Source: Pleodorina starrii
Taxonomy: Eukaryota > Chlorophyta > Chlorophyceae > Chlamydomonadales > Volvocaceae
Length of the DNA stretch: 64,000 bases
Assembly (NCBI GenBank): GCA_030267565.1
Contig: BRXU01000013.1
Coordinates: 1,094,001-1,158,000, forward strand
Direction: 5' to 3'
Position numbers and translations under genes: made by a program. The notes beneath the pieces were generated by a model. It was not told the DNA's origin. It did no database searches and saw only the letters and a program-made list of their open reading frames with translations. Shown here one piece after another: positions 23,553 to 36,200 of this stretch; positions within the stretch are counted from its first letter, which is position 1; the number at the start of each line of letters is the position of its first letter.

Positions 23553-26500
23553 CTAAAAGGCTTCTCGCCGTGGCACCGGCGGCGTCGGTCCATTCCCATT
23601 CCCATTCCCATCTGCAGCTGCAGCCGTAGCCCCAGCTGCTGCCGCCGCCGCTGGGGTTCCTGCCGCGACGACAGGCAGTGAAGCCGGCGGCGCCGACGTC
23701 ACCGACGTCAGCCCCGGCCCCGTGCAAGACCTCGATGCGCCCCGGCCGACGGCGCCGGCTGTCCGCAGCGGGTGCGTGGCGGCCGCTGCCGCCGCCGCCA
23801 TGCCCGACGCCGGCGGCGCCGCCGCCGCCGCAAAGGCGCCATCGGCGCCGAGGGCCTGCTCGCCGCCGCCGAGCATCCCCGTGGAGGCGCGGACGCGCAG
23901 CGCCGCAGCTCCGTGTGGGCTACCCAGCACATCACCGTCCACGCCCACGTCCACGTCGTCGCTCAGGTCCCCGCTGGCAACCGGCTCCAGAAAGCCGCCG
24001 CCGGTGGCGTTAGAGACGCCGCTGAAGAGCCCGCCGCCGTCGCCCGTGAATGACGAGTAGCGGCGGCCGCCGCCGGGGCCGCCGGCGCCGGTGCTGGCGG
24101 CGGCGCCGCTGCCCGTGCCGGTGGCAGCGCTGCCGGTTCCGGTTCCGGTGCCGGTGCGGCTAACGGTGACGGGATGCGGCACGCCGGGTGGCGGCTCGGT
24201 GGAGGTCGGAGCGAAGAGGAGGTCGATGAAGCCTCCGGAGAGGACGCTCCAAGGGCGCGGGGCTTCCGAAGGCGATTGCTGGGCGGCGGCGGCGCCGCTG
24301 GCGGCGGCGCCAGCGACGGCGGAGCCGTCGGCGGTAGGGACCGCGGAGCGAGGTGCCGCCAGCGTGGCCGCCGCCGCCGCCGCCGCCGGCAGCGGCGGTG
24401 CCTGCTGGAGTGGAAGCTGGTGTTGCTGTTGGTGTTGTTGAGCCGGCGATGGCGGCAGCGGCAGCGGCGCTAGCTGCGGCCGCGCCGGCGAGCCGTCAAG
24501 CCGCGGCAGCAGGGCTGCCGGTTGCAGCGCCAACGGCGGCAGGGCGCCGCTGGCTGAGCAGCGGGGTGTGGTGTGGAGCAGCTGCGACCGCGAAGATCGC
24601 GGCAGCTGGCGGGGACTGGCGCTGGTGCTGCTGCCAGGGCCGGTTACCGCCTGAGGCCGCAGGCCCGGCAGCGCCTCACCGTCGCGCGCCGCTGCCAGGG
24701 GCGCCGATTCCAGATCTCCACGCGACAGGTCGCGCGACGACGAGACGTCAGCTGGCGGCTGGCCGCGCGGCGCATTGACGACGGCGGAGTCGTGCGCGGC
24801 GTCGCCGTGGCCGTCCGGCCCCGGCGGCGCGACCCGCGGGTCGGGAAAGATCCGGCGGCCGCTGCGGCTGCTATTGAGGAACCTGGGCCCAGAGGTCCGC
24901 GTCGACGGGGTCGCGGCGGCGGCGGCGGCGGAAGGGCAAGGGGCCGCGGCGCCTTCCGCCATGACTACAATCAGCGGCGGCAGCGACGCGGGCGACGGAC
25001 CAGGGCAGGCGGCTGGGGAATGTGGGGATGCTGCGCTGGCGACGACGGTGCTGGTGGGGGTGAGTGGACCGTCGGCGGCTGCGGCGGAATCCCCCGCCAA
25101 CGTCGTGAGAGGCGAGCTGGGCGCCAGATCGGGTCGCGGCGACTGCGGACTGCGGACATGTGCACGGCCGTTGCAGGTGGCCGGACCGCCGGCAGCGGCG
25201 GCGGCCACCGCCGCCGCCAGGTCTGGCGTCGAGCAGCCGGTGCCTTGCACCACCGGCGTGTCGGCGCCGCTTCCGCCGCCGCCGCCGCCATCCTCCGCGA
25301 GCCGCCGGCCGTTGTTCGCGAGGGGGCCGGGACGGTCGATGGAAGGCCGCGGCGCCGTCTCCACACACAGCGAGTGGTACCTCCCCTCGAGCCTCGGCCG
25401 CAGCAGCAGCCCCTCCGCCGCCGCCGCCGCGGTGGCGACGACTGCCGCTGGCGGCGGCCCGCCGGCCGGCCACCCGCACGAATGCCCGGCGCCGCCGCCG
25501 CCGCCGCCGCCCGCCGACGACGTCGTCGACAACGACGAGCGCCGCACGACGCCCGAAGCGCCGCCGCCGCCGGCGGCGGCGGCTGTGGCGCTGACGCTGA
25601 TGTTGATGGGGTTGTGGGTGGTGCCTGCGCCGCTCCCGACTCCCGGAGTCCCCGCTCGCGACTGCGGCCGAGACCTGGACCGCGGCGGCAGGCGCGCGGG
25701 GTCCGGACCGGCTTTCCGTGGCTGGCCTTGAAACACGTTCAGCGAGTGCGGCGCCAGCGGAATCGGTCTGCGGCGAGGCGGGACATGCGGCGGGGACATG
25801 GGTGGCGGAGGTGAGATGGCCAGATGGGGGTCGCCCGCCCACCTTGGCCGCCCACCCACCCGTCGCATCCCGTCGCATCCCTTATCTCATTGCAGCGCTG
25901 CAGATCCCGTGCCTCATTGCAGCGCTGCGCTGCACAGTCGCCCACGGCCCACGGTCCACCCCGCCCCCGGGTTGACGCACCCCCGCCGCCAACGGCCGGG
26001 CAGCCCCGCCACTCACGCATTGAGGCGCCTCACGATGCACGGCGCGCAGCAGCCCAGCGCCAGCACCACCGCCGGCAGCCGAGTGACGGAGCGGGGCACC
26101 ATGTCGTCTGGGCGCCGGCGGCCCGGCGCGGGCTTGAACAGCGGGTTCCGGAGCATCGCGGCGCACATGGCGCGCGCAAAGTGGTTGCAGTTGCGGCTCA
26201 GCACTGCAGCGCACGTCCACGTGAACGTGCACATGCAGTGAAGTGCAAAGCCAGGAGGTGTGCGGTGTGGTGCGGCGGGTTGGGCAGGGATTAGCAGTGA
26301 TGAGCAAGGATGAGCATCGCTGGGTGGGTGGAACTGACCAAAGCGCACCAACTGAGTGCCGCCGCCCGGGTGCCCTTACAACACCGCATGCCGTCTTGCC
26401 GTGCCCCATTCCGCCCCTGCGCGGTCCGTCCTCCTCACATCCCTCCCCTTACATCCCTCCCCTCACCCCTCTCCCGTCACCTCCCCGAGCCCGATGGTGG

Positions 26501-28059
26501 GTCGCGATGATGCTCACATCGATACTCGGAACCAATCCAGCACTCCTTCAGGGTCCAGCCCGGGGGAGTGGGAAGCGAGCGGACAGACGGACGGACAGGC
26601 GGACGGGAAGGGATGGGGCAGAGGCGGGAGGTGACAGGTGAGGAAGGAAGGCGCGGGGGTGGACAGGGCGAGGGCAGGGCGCGCGTCAGGGCCGCCGGGG
26701 AGCAACGACGGGGGGCAGTGTCGCAGGGCGGAGCGGGCAGACAGGAAAAGCAGCAGCTGCCCACGAAGGAAGGTGAGGTGAGGTGGGGTCGGGCGGCTGG
26801 GTTTGGAGTGTCGACCTCGTCAATAGGGAGGCCGCCTAAGGCCCGACCCCCTGGGTCATGCCGCCCCTGCTCAAAACCCCAGCCGCCAGTGCTAGTACTG
26901 TCGCTATTGCGGCTGCTGTTGCTGCTACTGCAGATGCTGACCCATGGGTCGGTCCTCACATCAAATCTCAGCTCCCTCAGCACTGCTTCCAGTTCCGACA
27001 GCGGCCCCATCCACCAGCCGACCACCATGCGACTCCGCAATGTGGGCATCCACTCCAGATTGGAGGCCGCAGCGCCGTGCTCGTCTGCATTGCAGCAACG
27101 TCGGCGTACGGCACGTGTACGACAGAACAGAGGACACATGCAACGCAGCGCCGAGCCGAGAGCACGGCGGGCGGGGGAAGGCGGGGGAACCGGGGATGGG
27201 TCATCCACGAGGACCACGACGTTGAGGGAGAGGCCCTCTGCCGCCCGCCCGCCGGACTCGGCCCGCCCTCCCAGGCACCAGCCAGCGAGAACGCGCCGAG
27301 GCCCGACCCACATGACGACACGGGCGCCCGACCCATATGCCGCGAGGGCGCCGACACAGCGACCGCGGCAGCTTGGTGCTCACCCTCTCCCAGGCGCACC
27401 GCCTCCTGCGCCTCCTCCCGCAGTTTGAAGAGCGGCTTTGCGAGCACCGTAATGCCCAGGTCGTCATCGGGGTGGCCGCCGAATGCGTACTCGGTGGCCC
27501 CCACCTGGATGCCAGAGTGGAAGGCGCCGCCCAGGCGCAGCGTGGCCAGGAATCCTGAGGGGGGAAGGGTGGTGGAGCGGGGAGGGGAAATGAGTTTCGG
27601 GGAAGTGCGGCGTCGGGCGGTGGACCGCGGTTGCGTTGACGGGGTTGACGGCTGCGGGTTCCGGGTGACAAGCCGCGCCGCGGCCCGTTGCGGGTTGTAC
27701 AGAGCGGAAGGGTTGTGGGAGCATTTCGAGTCAGGCTTGGAGCTACGTGGGCGACGCGGGTGCAGCGAGGAGCGAGCCGTGACAGGTGAACGGGTCGGCG
27801 CAGCAGTGCGCAGTGCGCAGCAGGCAACGGGAGCTACGGGACGGTTCCGGCAGACCCTTGACCCGAGTTGCTCACCATTCAAGCGAGGCGGTAAGAGGTC
27901 ATAGACGTTTAGTATCACTTTTAGTCCACGTACAATATTGTGGGCATGGCACCAGACAATCTCTGGCGGTCCCCACGGGTCGAGGTAACGCCCGAGAAGC
28001 AGCTGCTTGGCGTGTATTGCACCTGTCGTGCGGGAAGACAAATGCACGTGAGAATGCAC
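23553..28059 (-). CDS. PPPDE-superfamily (DeSI-like) thiol isopeptidase with long tail
   Basis: PPPDE proteins are papain-fold cysteine proteases that remove SUMO or ubiquitin. Exons: 28059(?)-27876, 27554-27384, 27084-26960, 26203-26017, 25767-23553 (stop). The first carries KVILNVYDLLPPRLN, the family's opening strand. The second has GGAFHSGIQVGATEYAFGGH, with putative catalytic His at 27517-27519. The third has LSELEAVLRELRFD. The fourth has LSRNCNHFARAMC, with putative catalytic Cys at 26187-26189. Junctions 1-2, 2-3 and 4-5 are in phase. Junction 3-4 is one base out and about 10 residues before the Cys motif are missing, so a small exon between 26960 and 26203 was probably not found. The last exon adds about 738 residues of Ala/Gly/Pro/Ser-rich sequence with poly-Ala and Gln patches and no recognisable domain. 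The start codon is uncertain; upstream exons are possible. Confidence 0.78.
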
Positions 28060-30238
28060 AAAGAGCCCTTGGAGAGTACCGGTACAAGAAGCGCCCCTAA
28101 AAAGATATCGTATCTCGCTCCCAAGTCAATTTCACCTCAACGTTAACAGCATCCCAAATGACTTACGATCCCGTTCAGCCTTGTCGTCTCCAGCTACTTG
28201 ACGTGGGACGACGTGGCCCGGTATGGACATGGGTGACCGTGCTGCACCGAGTCCGCATTAGACCATAAAGGGCGACGGTATTCCCATAGGTATATGCCAC
28301 TTTGAAATACGAAGAAGCCGGCCCCGGGCTTGGAAGTGTACCGGTAACTGAAGGTGCTTTGTCAAGTTGTGTTGAAGCTGACTCTGCCGCGAAGATGTGA
28401 GGGGTAAGCGCTAATAATGCAATGTGTCCTGCTCGCTGGTAATATTGTTCGTCGAGGAGGCTTGGCGGTCTTGCGGCCGTTCGGGGTGCAACACGAAAAG
28501 GGAAAGAGGGCAGAATTCAATTGGACAGAGCCAAGCAGTCAACTGTTATTATTAAGGCCAGCATATTCCGCCATCTTAGCAAGAACGCAAGATGGCCGGA
28601 ATGGGCGCACCGTACTCATGGGTGCCACATCTTCGATGCCTATCTATCTATTTGTTCTAGTGTCCGTTCGACCAGAACAACCCTCGAAGAAGGAATCGAT
28701 TTAAAAGTTGCAACTGTCGCGCCCATTCACGACTGCCCGCCGGCCAGGGAAGTTAATCACTATAGATAGCTTCGACGAGAAGCTGTGCCTCAACAGCTAA
28801 TCGAGGGTTTCCCAAATTTGGCAAACGCAGCCTGCAATGGCACATTTTACTGCGTCGAAGTCATGTTGGGGCGCATGCGATGGCGGGCGATTGCGACTGT
28901 CGGACTGACGATCGTATCGGTAGTTGGGATTTTGGACGGACCACCGAGCAGTTGTCCTCATTGTTCGCCGCGACACATCTGTTCTGTATGAGATCAAGTT
29001 CTGACGGGTCGTGGTTTGTCTCGCATAATATAACACTGGCTAGTACGGTGCCAGGGTGCCTCGGTGGCCTGCTTCGCAGTGCAGCGCCAGGGTACTGAGA
29101 CAGCGAAACTACCTGGGTTGTTAGTGAGCACTGTTTTGTAACGACACACCAGAGATTCTGGAAGGTACTGCGGCCCTTTGCTCGTGCCTGGAATTGAAAC
29201 GACCCCTGGAGAAAAGCACCAATGGCATTAAGAATGCTGCAGGACGTCTTGCTCAGTGAAATGACCATCTGGACTCGCTCTTGGAGCACCCCGGCAAACA
29301 GGTAAACAGCGTCCAAATTGGCGGGGCGCGGGCCGCTGCAGGCGCTGTGCCGGCCGCTCATCTACTCTCAATGCCCTGTCCCCGGCGATGCCCCCACTGG
29401 CGCTGCTGCGTAGTGCTGCCGCTGATGCAGCTGTCGAGCGAGCCCTTTGAGCTGCCCGCACCATCTGGCTGGGATCCAGATTCTGATCGTCGATGCACCG
29501 CCAGTCGGATTACGGTGTCTGGCCTCCGGTGCAAGGGCACTGCACGTACAAGCCTTACAAGCGGCGGCGGGTACACTGCTTGCGCGGCTTAGCAGACAGC
29601 GCCTGTGGGAGTCCAGCAGGCCCAGCTATCGCCATGCGTCGCGCCTGGGTTCTACACACCCTCCCCCCCCACACACACATGCGGCTCCGCGCAAACGGCC
29701 ATCATCTCCGTGGAGATGTTACACCACGCAGGCAGGAAGTGCGTGCGCGGGAAAGCAATTACCGAAACCACCACCAGCATTTCTACTAGAACCACCACCA
29801 CCACCAGCATCAGCAATCGCCGCATGCACATTCGTCCACAGCACTAGCTTCGCCTGCATCTCCTTGCGAACGAAACCGAGAGCAGGGAGGTGCGCGCTAT
29901 CGAGCGGACACCCCTGGGCTGGCCCAGGAAAAGAAAAAAATACCTCCAGCTGAGAACGGCCGAGACACTGTTCGTGTGCTGCGGGACGACCTACCTATTA
30001 AACCGTGGCACCATTACAGTCGCGCCAGCAGGTGCATCCTAACAATGTCGGGTGCACAGCAGCATTCTTAAGGTTTTACCTGAGACGCTCAGGATTAATC
30101 CTCGCGCACTGCGGCGCGGGCAGTGCATGCGCTTGCATTCGGCTACCCCCCTGGCTGTCTATTTGGCTTTTAGGTGCTTGGAGCTAGCTGCCCTGGACTT
30201 GGCCGGAGTCACAGGCGCAGAGATACTTTATTCAGTGC
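28060..30238. other. Intergenic region between peptidase and HECT genes
   Basis: Mixed GC content, no supported gene. It should contain the 5' region of the peptidase gene and the 3' UTR of the HECT gene. Short ACC-type runs lie near 29770-29815. Open frames are short and lack family motifs. Confidence 0.4.
30014..30018 (-). promoter_or_regulatory. Candidate poly(A) signal TGTAA of HECT gene
   Basis: TGTAA on the minus strand, about 220 nt after the HECT stop codon. TGTAA is the usual polyadenylation signal of Chlamydomonas relatives. A pentamer also occurs by chance, so support is modest. Confidence 0.35.
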
Positions 30239-33200
30239 TCAGTGCAGACCGAAAGACATGTTGTCTAGAGCTATGGCGAAGGCGCGGCGCATGTCTTCGA
30301 GGCTGCCGTAGACAGGCAAGTTGAGCTGGAGGAAGCATGTTCTGGCCTGGGGCAGCAGCGGCAGCGCGCGGCTGGCGGACTGTGATGACGTCAACGCAGC
30401 GCCGCCCCAGGCACCGCCACCCGCAACGCCCTCGGCACCAGCCGCCGGCACTGCAGTGGAACCCAGCCCGCCCTGCTCCCGCGTAGCTTCGCCCCGAGGC
30501 GCGGCAGCTTGGTCCTGCCACCGCTCACCGCCCGCCCGCTCCTGCCCCTCCTCCTGCCCCTGCGGCTGCTCGCTCTCCTGCGCCTGCTGCTGCCCGTGTG
30601 CCTGCCCGTGCGGCTGCTGCTGGTGCTCGGCATCCCCGCGCCCCAGTTGGCCGTTCGCTGCAGGCCATGTCTGCGCGGCTCCACGTCCCCCAGCTGCATC
30701 GTCCGAGCCATTCGCTGCTGGTGGTGCCGCTGGACCGGCGCCCTCGCCCGCGGCCTCGCCGCTGCCGGCAGCGGCCCCTTGGGCAGCGCTCTGTGTTGGC
30801 ACGGCTTCCTGGGCGCCGGCCGTGTCCATTGGATCCGCAGGGCCTGAACCGCTGGGTCGCTCCGACGCGGCGGCACCGCCAGCTTCCGTATGCTGCTGAA
30901 GCTCCGAGGCGTCGCGCGCCACCGGCCCCTCGCCCCCCGCATTACTTGTCCCCGCTTCACCAGCAGCGGTGTCGGCGGCGGCGGCTGCTGCTTCAGACCC
31001 CACACCATCCGCTGCGGCTGGCGCGCAACCCGTTTCGCCCGCGACGTCGCCTCCAAAGTCGCCAGCAGCCTCTGGCCGGGTTGCGGCGGTCCCGCCCTCT
31101 CCACCGCTGCCGCTGGCACCGCATGCCGGAGGCGGTGGCGAAGCACCTTCCGCACCTTCTGCCCGTTGATGGTCCGCTTGCGACGCTGCTGCAGCCTCGG
31201 CCACGGGCCTGTTGGCGGAGCCCGCGACGTCGCCGCCACCTTGAGCACCTGGCACCGCCCCCACAGCCGCATCCGCGGCCTCGCCAGGCTCCGCACGCCG
31301 AGCGGAGCCGTCGCCCTGCTCGGCCTGCTCTGCTGCGCCTGACGGTGCCGCCCTGCCCTGGCCCGAGCCGCCTGCGGCGCCCTCACCAGCTCCTCCACCA
31401 CCCGCTCCTCCCGCACCACCCTCAGCGCTCCCCGCGCCTCCACCCGACCCGCCGCCGCTGCTCCCTGGCGCCGGCTCCGCGGGCATATCCTGCAGGGAAA
31501 GCGCCAGGGCCATCTCCAGCTGCCGCTGAAACTCCTCATCCTCGTCCTCCTCCCCGTAATCCATAGCATCCTCGCCGCCACCCGCCTCCTCGTCCTCATC
31601 CCCATACGGCATGCCCTCGTCGTCTTCGCTTTCGACGCCGTCGCCGCCGCCGTGTGCAGCTCCACCGTCGAAGGGCGCCTGCGCGGCGGCGGAGCCGCCG
31701 CCGGCGGCGCCAGCCGCCGCCGCTGCCTCCCCGCCGCCAGCTCGCTCCGCGCCCGACAGGTCCGCCTCTGCAGCTGGTGCAGCGTCCCCTCTGCCAGCGC
31801 CCCTGAAGCTCCCGTCAGCGCCGCCGCCGCCGGCGGTGGGCGCCTCTGCATGCGCCGCCGCCGCCCCGCCGCCGCCGCCCTGCTGTTGCTGTTGCGGCTG
31901 CGTTGGGGTTCCCTGCGGCTCAGCGTCCTCCGAGAGCTCCTCCATCCCATCGCTCTGCTCCTGGTCGTCCGCTTCGTCCACCTCGAGGCCATCCCCATCG
32001 ATTCGGTGGGAATGTGGGCCTGCGCCGTCGGCGGAGGGCCCGTGGCCGGCCGCCGTCGCCATCGCAGCCGCGGGTGCCGCAGCGCCCGGGCCGCCGGCGG
32101 TGGGCTCGCCGCCGGCGGGTCGCGAGGCCGGCGGCCCCAGCTTCATGATCTGAAGCCTTTGGTTCAAGGCCTTGAATCCGCCGGATGGCAGGTGGGTCAT
32201 GGCAGTCCAGAACTGCGCGGGACGAAACGACAGCGTTAGGGTCGTTTTCACCATTTCACGCAGACAGCGATAGGCTTGGCTGTTAATACACAGACAGCAT
32301 CAGGCTTGTAATATAGACGCGCTACAGACGAAACGTGTAGCGATCGGCGCGTTGAGATTGACGACCAGTTTCGATTGAGCTGCATGCGCTGCAGTGCTGG
32401 TGCCGCATTGCAGGCATGGCGACGGACCGGGCGAAATCCGGGCGGCAGAAGGATCACACGGTAGCAACAGTGGGTCTTAACGTGATGGGTCCGAAAGCGC
32501 CACAAGCGGTGGATGGAGGCGGTAATGGCTGAGCGTGAGGCGCTGTTTGACATCATAGCTACGGCGTAAGATGGCACCTGCACGCACGCACCTGCAGCAA
32601 TCGCTGCCTGTCCTCCAAGCTGTACTCCGAGACCAGCTGCCAAAACATGTCAACGCTCCCGCGCTCCTGTCGCATCAATGGGGCGAAGGGGCAACAGGGC
32701 AACCGCCACATAAAACATGTCATACATACGAAGTAGATGCTGCAAGTACGATCCTTGAGGCGCAAGCAGGTCCCCGCAATCCCTCCCCCCCATACACAGC
32801 TGGCAGGAGCACGGCGCCCGAGACTCCCAAACACGACTTGCGGAGGAGTCCACGTGCCGTGCGCCGGGCACGAGTAAACGCTCCGAAATGTCACACTGCA
32901 TGTACACTACTGCGCTTTCGCACGTGCGGAATGGGAGGGACGGGCCGCCCGGAGCCGCACTCAGTTCCACCTCTGCCGTAGCACATTCGTACATTCGTAC
33001 ACATGCTCTGCCCAACCGCTTTTGCCTTACCTCTGGGCCGTCAAAGCCCGCCACGTCCGTGTGCCTCGCCCAGTCGGCGGGGTCTAGCGTGCTCTCCCCC
33101 GCCGTGATGCGGTTGAGGTCCTCCAGCAGCAGCGGCGTCAGGAAGGCCCGACGCAGGCGGCAGTCGTCGGGCAGGTGGTGCGCAGTGTCCCGCACGCCGG

Positions 33201-36200
33201 TGAGGAAGGCCGCACACTGAGGTGCAGGCAGATGCGCGGGGCAACGGGAGCGGGCGAGCAAGCTGCCATGTGTGACTGACGCAAGGGGCGGAAATGGGAG
33301 AGAAGCGCAGAACTACATAATACTGGCCGCGGGATGAGGGAATGGTGGAGGGCTGGTGAAGGGAGGCCATTGACCCTCAAAGTAACGCATCACGGACCAG
33401 CTCCCTCCCGCTTCCCCGGCCCAGGCCGCGGGGGTATCTGTCGGTCGAGGAGGCTGACCGCGGAGGAGAGGAGTCAGGAAAGCGACATCGCAGCGATGGA
33501 ACGCGGTGGTGGGGAGGGGGGCCGCATGCGTCGATGCGTGTCCATCCAGCGCACCGCGCGCACCTGCTCCTCCACCACCGTCACCACCACGTGATGCGCC
33601 AGGAGCGCCACGTACTCGGCCTTGTTGGCGTCCGTGACCAGCAGCGCAGCGCCGCCGGGCAGCAGCTCCTGCTCCTGCTCGCCGCCGCCGCCTGCACTGC
33701 CTGCACTACTGCCGCCTGCACTGCCGCCGCCGCCGCCGCCGGCTGCCGACGTGTGCCACACGTGGAAGAGCTCCAGTGCGTCCACGCCGGGACTGGACAG
33801 AATGTTCTGGCATGTGGTGTACACCTGCCCCCAACACGACGAAAGGGTGGCGGTTGAAGCAGGAGCATGGAGGAGCCGCCAGTATGGTAATCACGCTCGG
33901 GAGGTCGCGAAGGGAGAAGAACTATCGGCCGGTGTGAGAGCTGGCACTACGGGCGAGCCGCGAATCTACCTGGCCCACACCCAAACGCGCTAGCACACAC
34001 CCACGTGAACACACACACACACCTGCGGATCGATTTGCTGCAGGTCTTGGAGGGTGGCACGACGGCCCGTCAGGTAGTTGAAGAGGCCCGTGGACAGCAC
34101 CACGCCCAGGGGCACGTTGGCGCGCAGGGCAAGACCTGCAGCGGGGGAGGGGAGCCGACGAAGCAAAAAGACGTCGGGCAGGCGCAAACCTCAGCGAAAG
34201 AGAAATCGAAACGTGCATTAGCCCATACCAAACACGGAACCTTCCTGCTTCTGAGTTTGTCACCACTGAAACCCAGCTCGCTCGCTCGCTCGCTGATACC
34301 GTGCACCCAACCCAACTGCACGGTGTCCATCAAGGGCAAGAAGCATGTGCAACTGCCGCTCCCGCAAAGCGAAGATTGACAACGCGCAACTGTGACAGCC
34401 AGACCAGCCCCCACGCACCCACGATGCGCCCCGCGAAGCGCATGTAGCCCAGGTAGTCCTCCTGCAGCCGGCTGTGCGTCGCGGGGTGCACCACGCGCTT
34501 GTCCGCCGCGCCGCGCACGAACAGGCCGCGCTCCGGCGAAAAAATGTCCGCAGCGATCTGCGACAGCCACTCGCGGACGACGCCCATGCCCTCGGCCTCC
34601 TGCTCGTCCTCAAACCTGCGCGCGAAAAGCCGGCCAGGTGTCATGACGGCTAGGCAACATGATGACTAGGTAACATAACAGGATCAACTGCCTCGACCTA
34701 GGTGTTATGATGGATGTCGGTGTGGCAGGCGCTGCGGTTGGGCATGCGTGTGGCGAGGAGGTCGAGGGCGCGAAGGCATGCAAGGTAGAGCTCGACCGCC
34801 CAATCCATGCCATGGCAGCGGGCACCCTAAGCACAGGCCGCCGCCGGTAGGCCGCCGCGCCGCAGCTTCCCATCCCCGCGAGCGTACTTACCTTACGTTG
34901 ACACCGTACGGCAGCGCCTCGGCGTCCATGACCTTGTCCAGTCACCAAAAGAAAGCACATTCGGGGGCAGGAGAGGCAAACAGCCAGCGGCAGGCTCAGC
35001 AAGCTTTCAGGGTGCAACGATGCACGCCCGCCTTACGGGGTCAGACCCAGCTTTCAGCCCAGAAATTCCGTCCGCCAAGCACATGGGCCCTCGCTAGCAG
35101 CAATTGAATCGCGCAGAGCTGGGGCCCCCCTTGTCCGCAACCGAGCCGCGCAGAGCTGGGCCCCCTTGCTCCCCTCACCTGGTAGTAGGAGCTCTCGGTG
35201 ATGCTGTTCCGGTACGCCAGCACCTGGGGCGCCCGCCGCTCGTTCAGCAGTGCCCCTGGGGGGCCACAAAACAAGCAGACTCGGGTTATTGCGTACCTCC
35301 AGCCCAACCCGCTACCATCATGCCGTATGTGTGTGTGAAGACTGCTACCGACTCTTTGCGCATCCTCTTTGCTCAGATGCAAACGCGCTCCGCGAGCCCG
35401 GCCAGCAAGCATCCAACCGCGGCCGCCGTCTCCCAATTCCCGCCTCAGCTGCCGTCCATTCACCCACGGAATCAGGACCCAGCAACGGACCCACCCGTCT
35501 CCAGCGGCGTCAGGACGGCCGCCATGTAGCCCTGCCGCAGGCTCTGCGGGATCACAGCGTCGATCGCCAGGTCCCTCGTCAGCGCCCCCGCCGCAATCAC
35601 GGTGGTGACGTACACCTTGCCGGCCCCCAGCAGCTCCTTCATCGCCTGGCCCGTCAGCAGCGACGTGACGCTGGGCCGGATGCTCTCCGAGGCCCCCAGC
35701 GCCGTCGCCACACACGCCAGCCCGTCCAGGTGGCCCATGAGCTCATTGATGGTCAGCGCCGCTGGCATGTAGGCCGCCGCGTTGGGGTACTTGACCGTGA
35801 CCTCGCCGCGGAGCAGGAGAGCGATCCGGCCGACGCCGTGGGCGCCGGTCACGGCCTCGCACAGCGCCGAGGCGACGCTCTGCAGGAGCTGGACCAGCGC
35901 GACCCGCGGGTCGTCCTCCGCCGCGACGGCGGTGGCGCCGGCGGCAGCAGCAGCAGCAGCGGCGGCGCCCGACGGCGAGACGACGGCGCTGTCGGACTTG
36001 ACGCCGCCTGCGCCCTTCCGCGCTGGGGGCGTCGACGGCGCGCTGGCGCTGGCGCTGGCGGCGCTTGAGCCCGGGGCCGACCCGGAAGGCAGGCCTGCGG
36101 GCCGCTTCTCCGCTGGCGCTGGCCCAGCAACATGCTCGCCGCCCTCCGCCGCTGGAGCGGCACCCGCCGGCGCGTCCGCCATTTCCACGTCGCCATCGGC

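Noticed and set aside
24573..25878. Arg-rich and Ala-rich plus-strand frames opposite the peptidase tail
   Set aside because: Shadow frames of GC-rich coding sequence; the minus strand has phase-correct splicing to the PPPDE domain.
30598..32239. Plus-strand frames opposite the HECT last exon
   Set aside because: Antisense shadows. The HECT C-terminus is clear on the minus strand.
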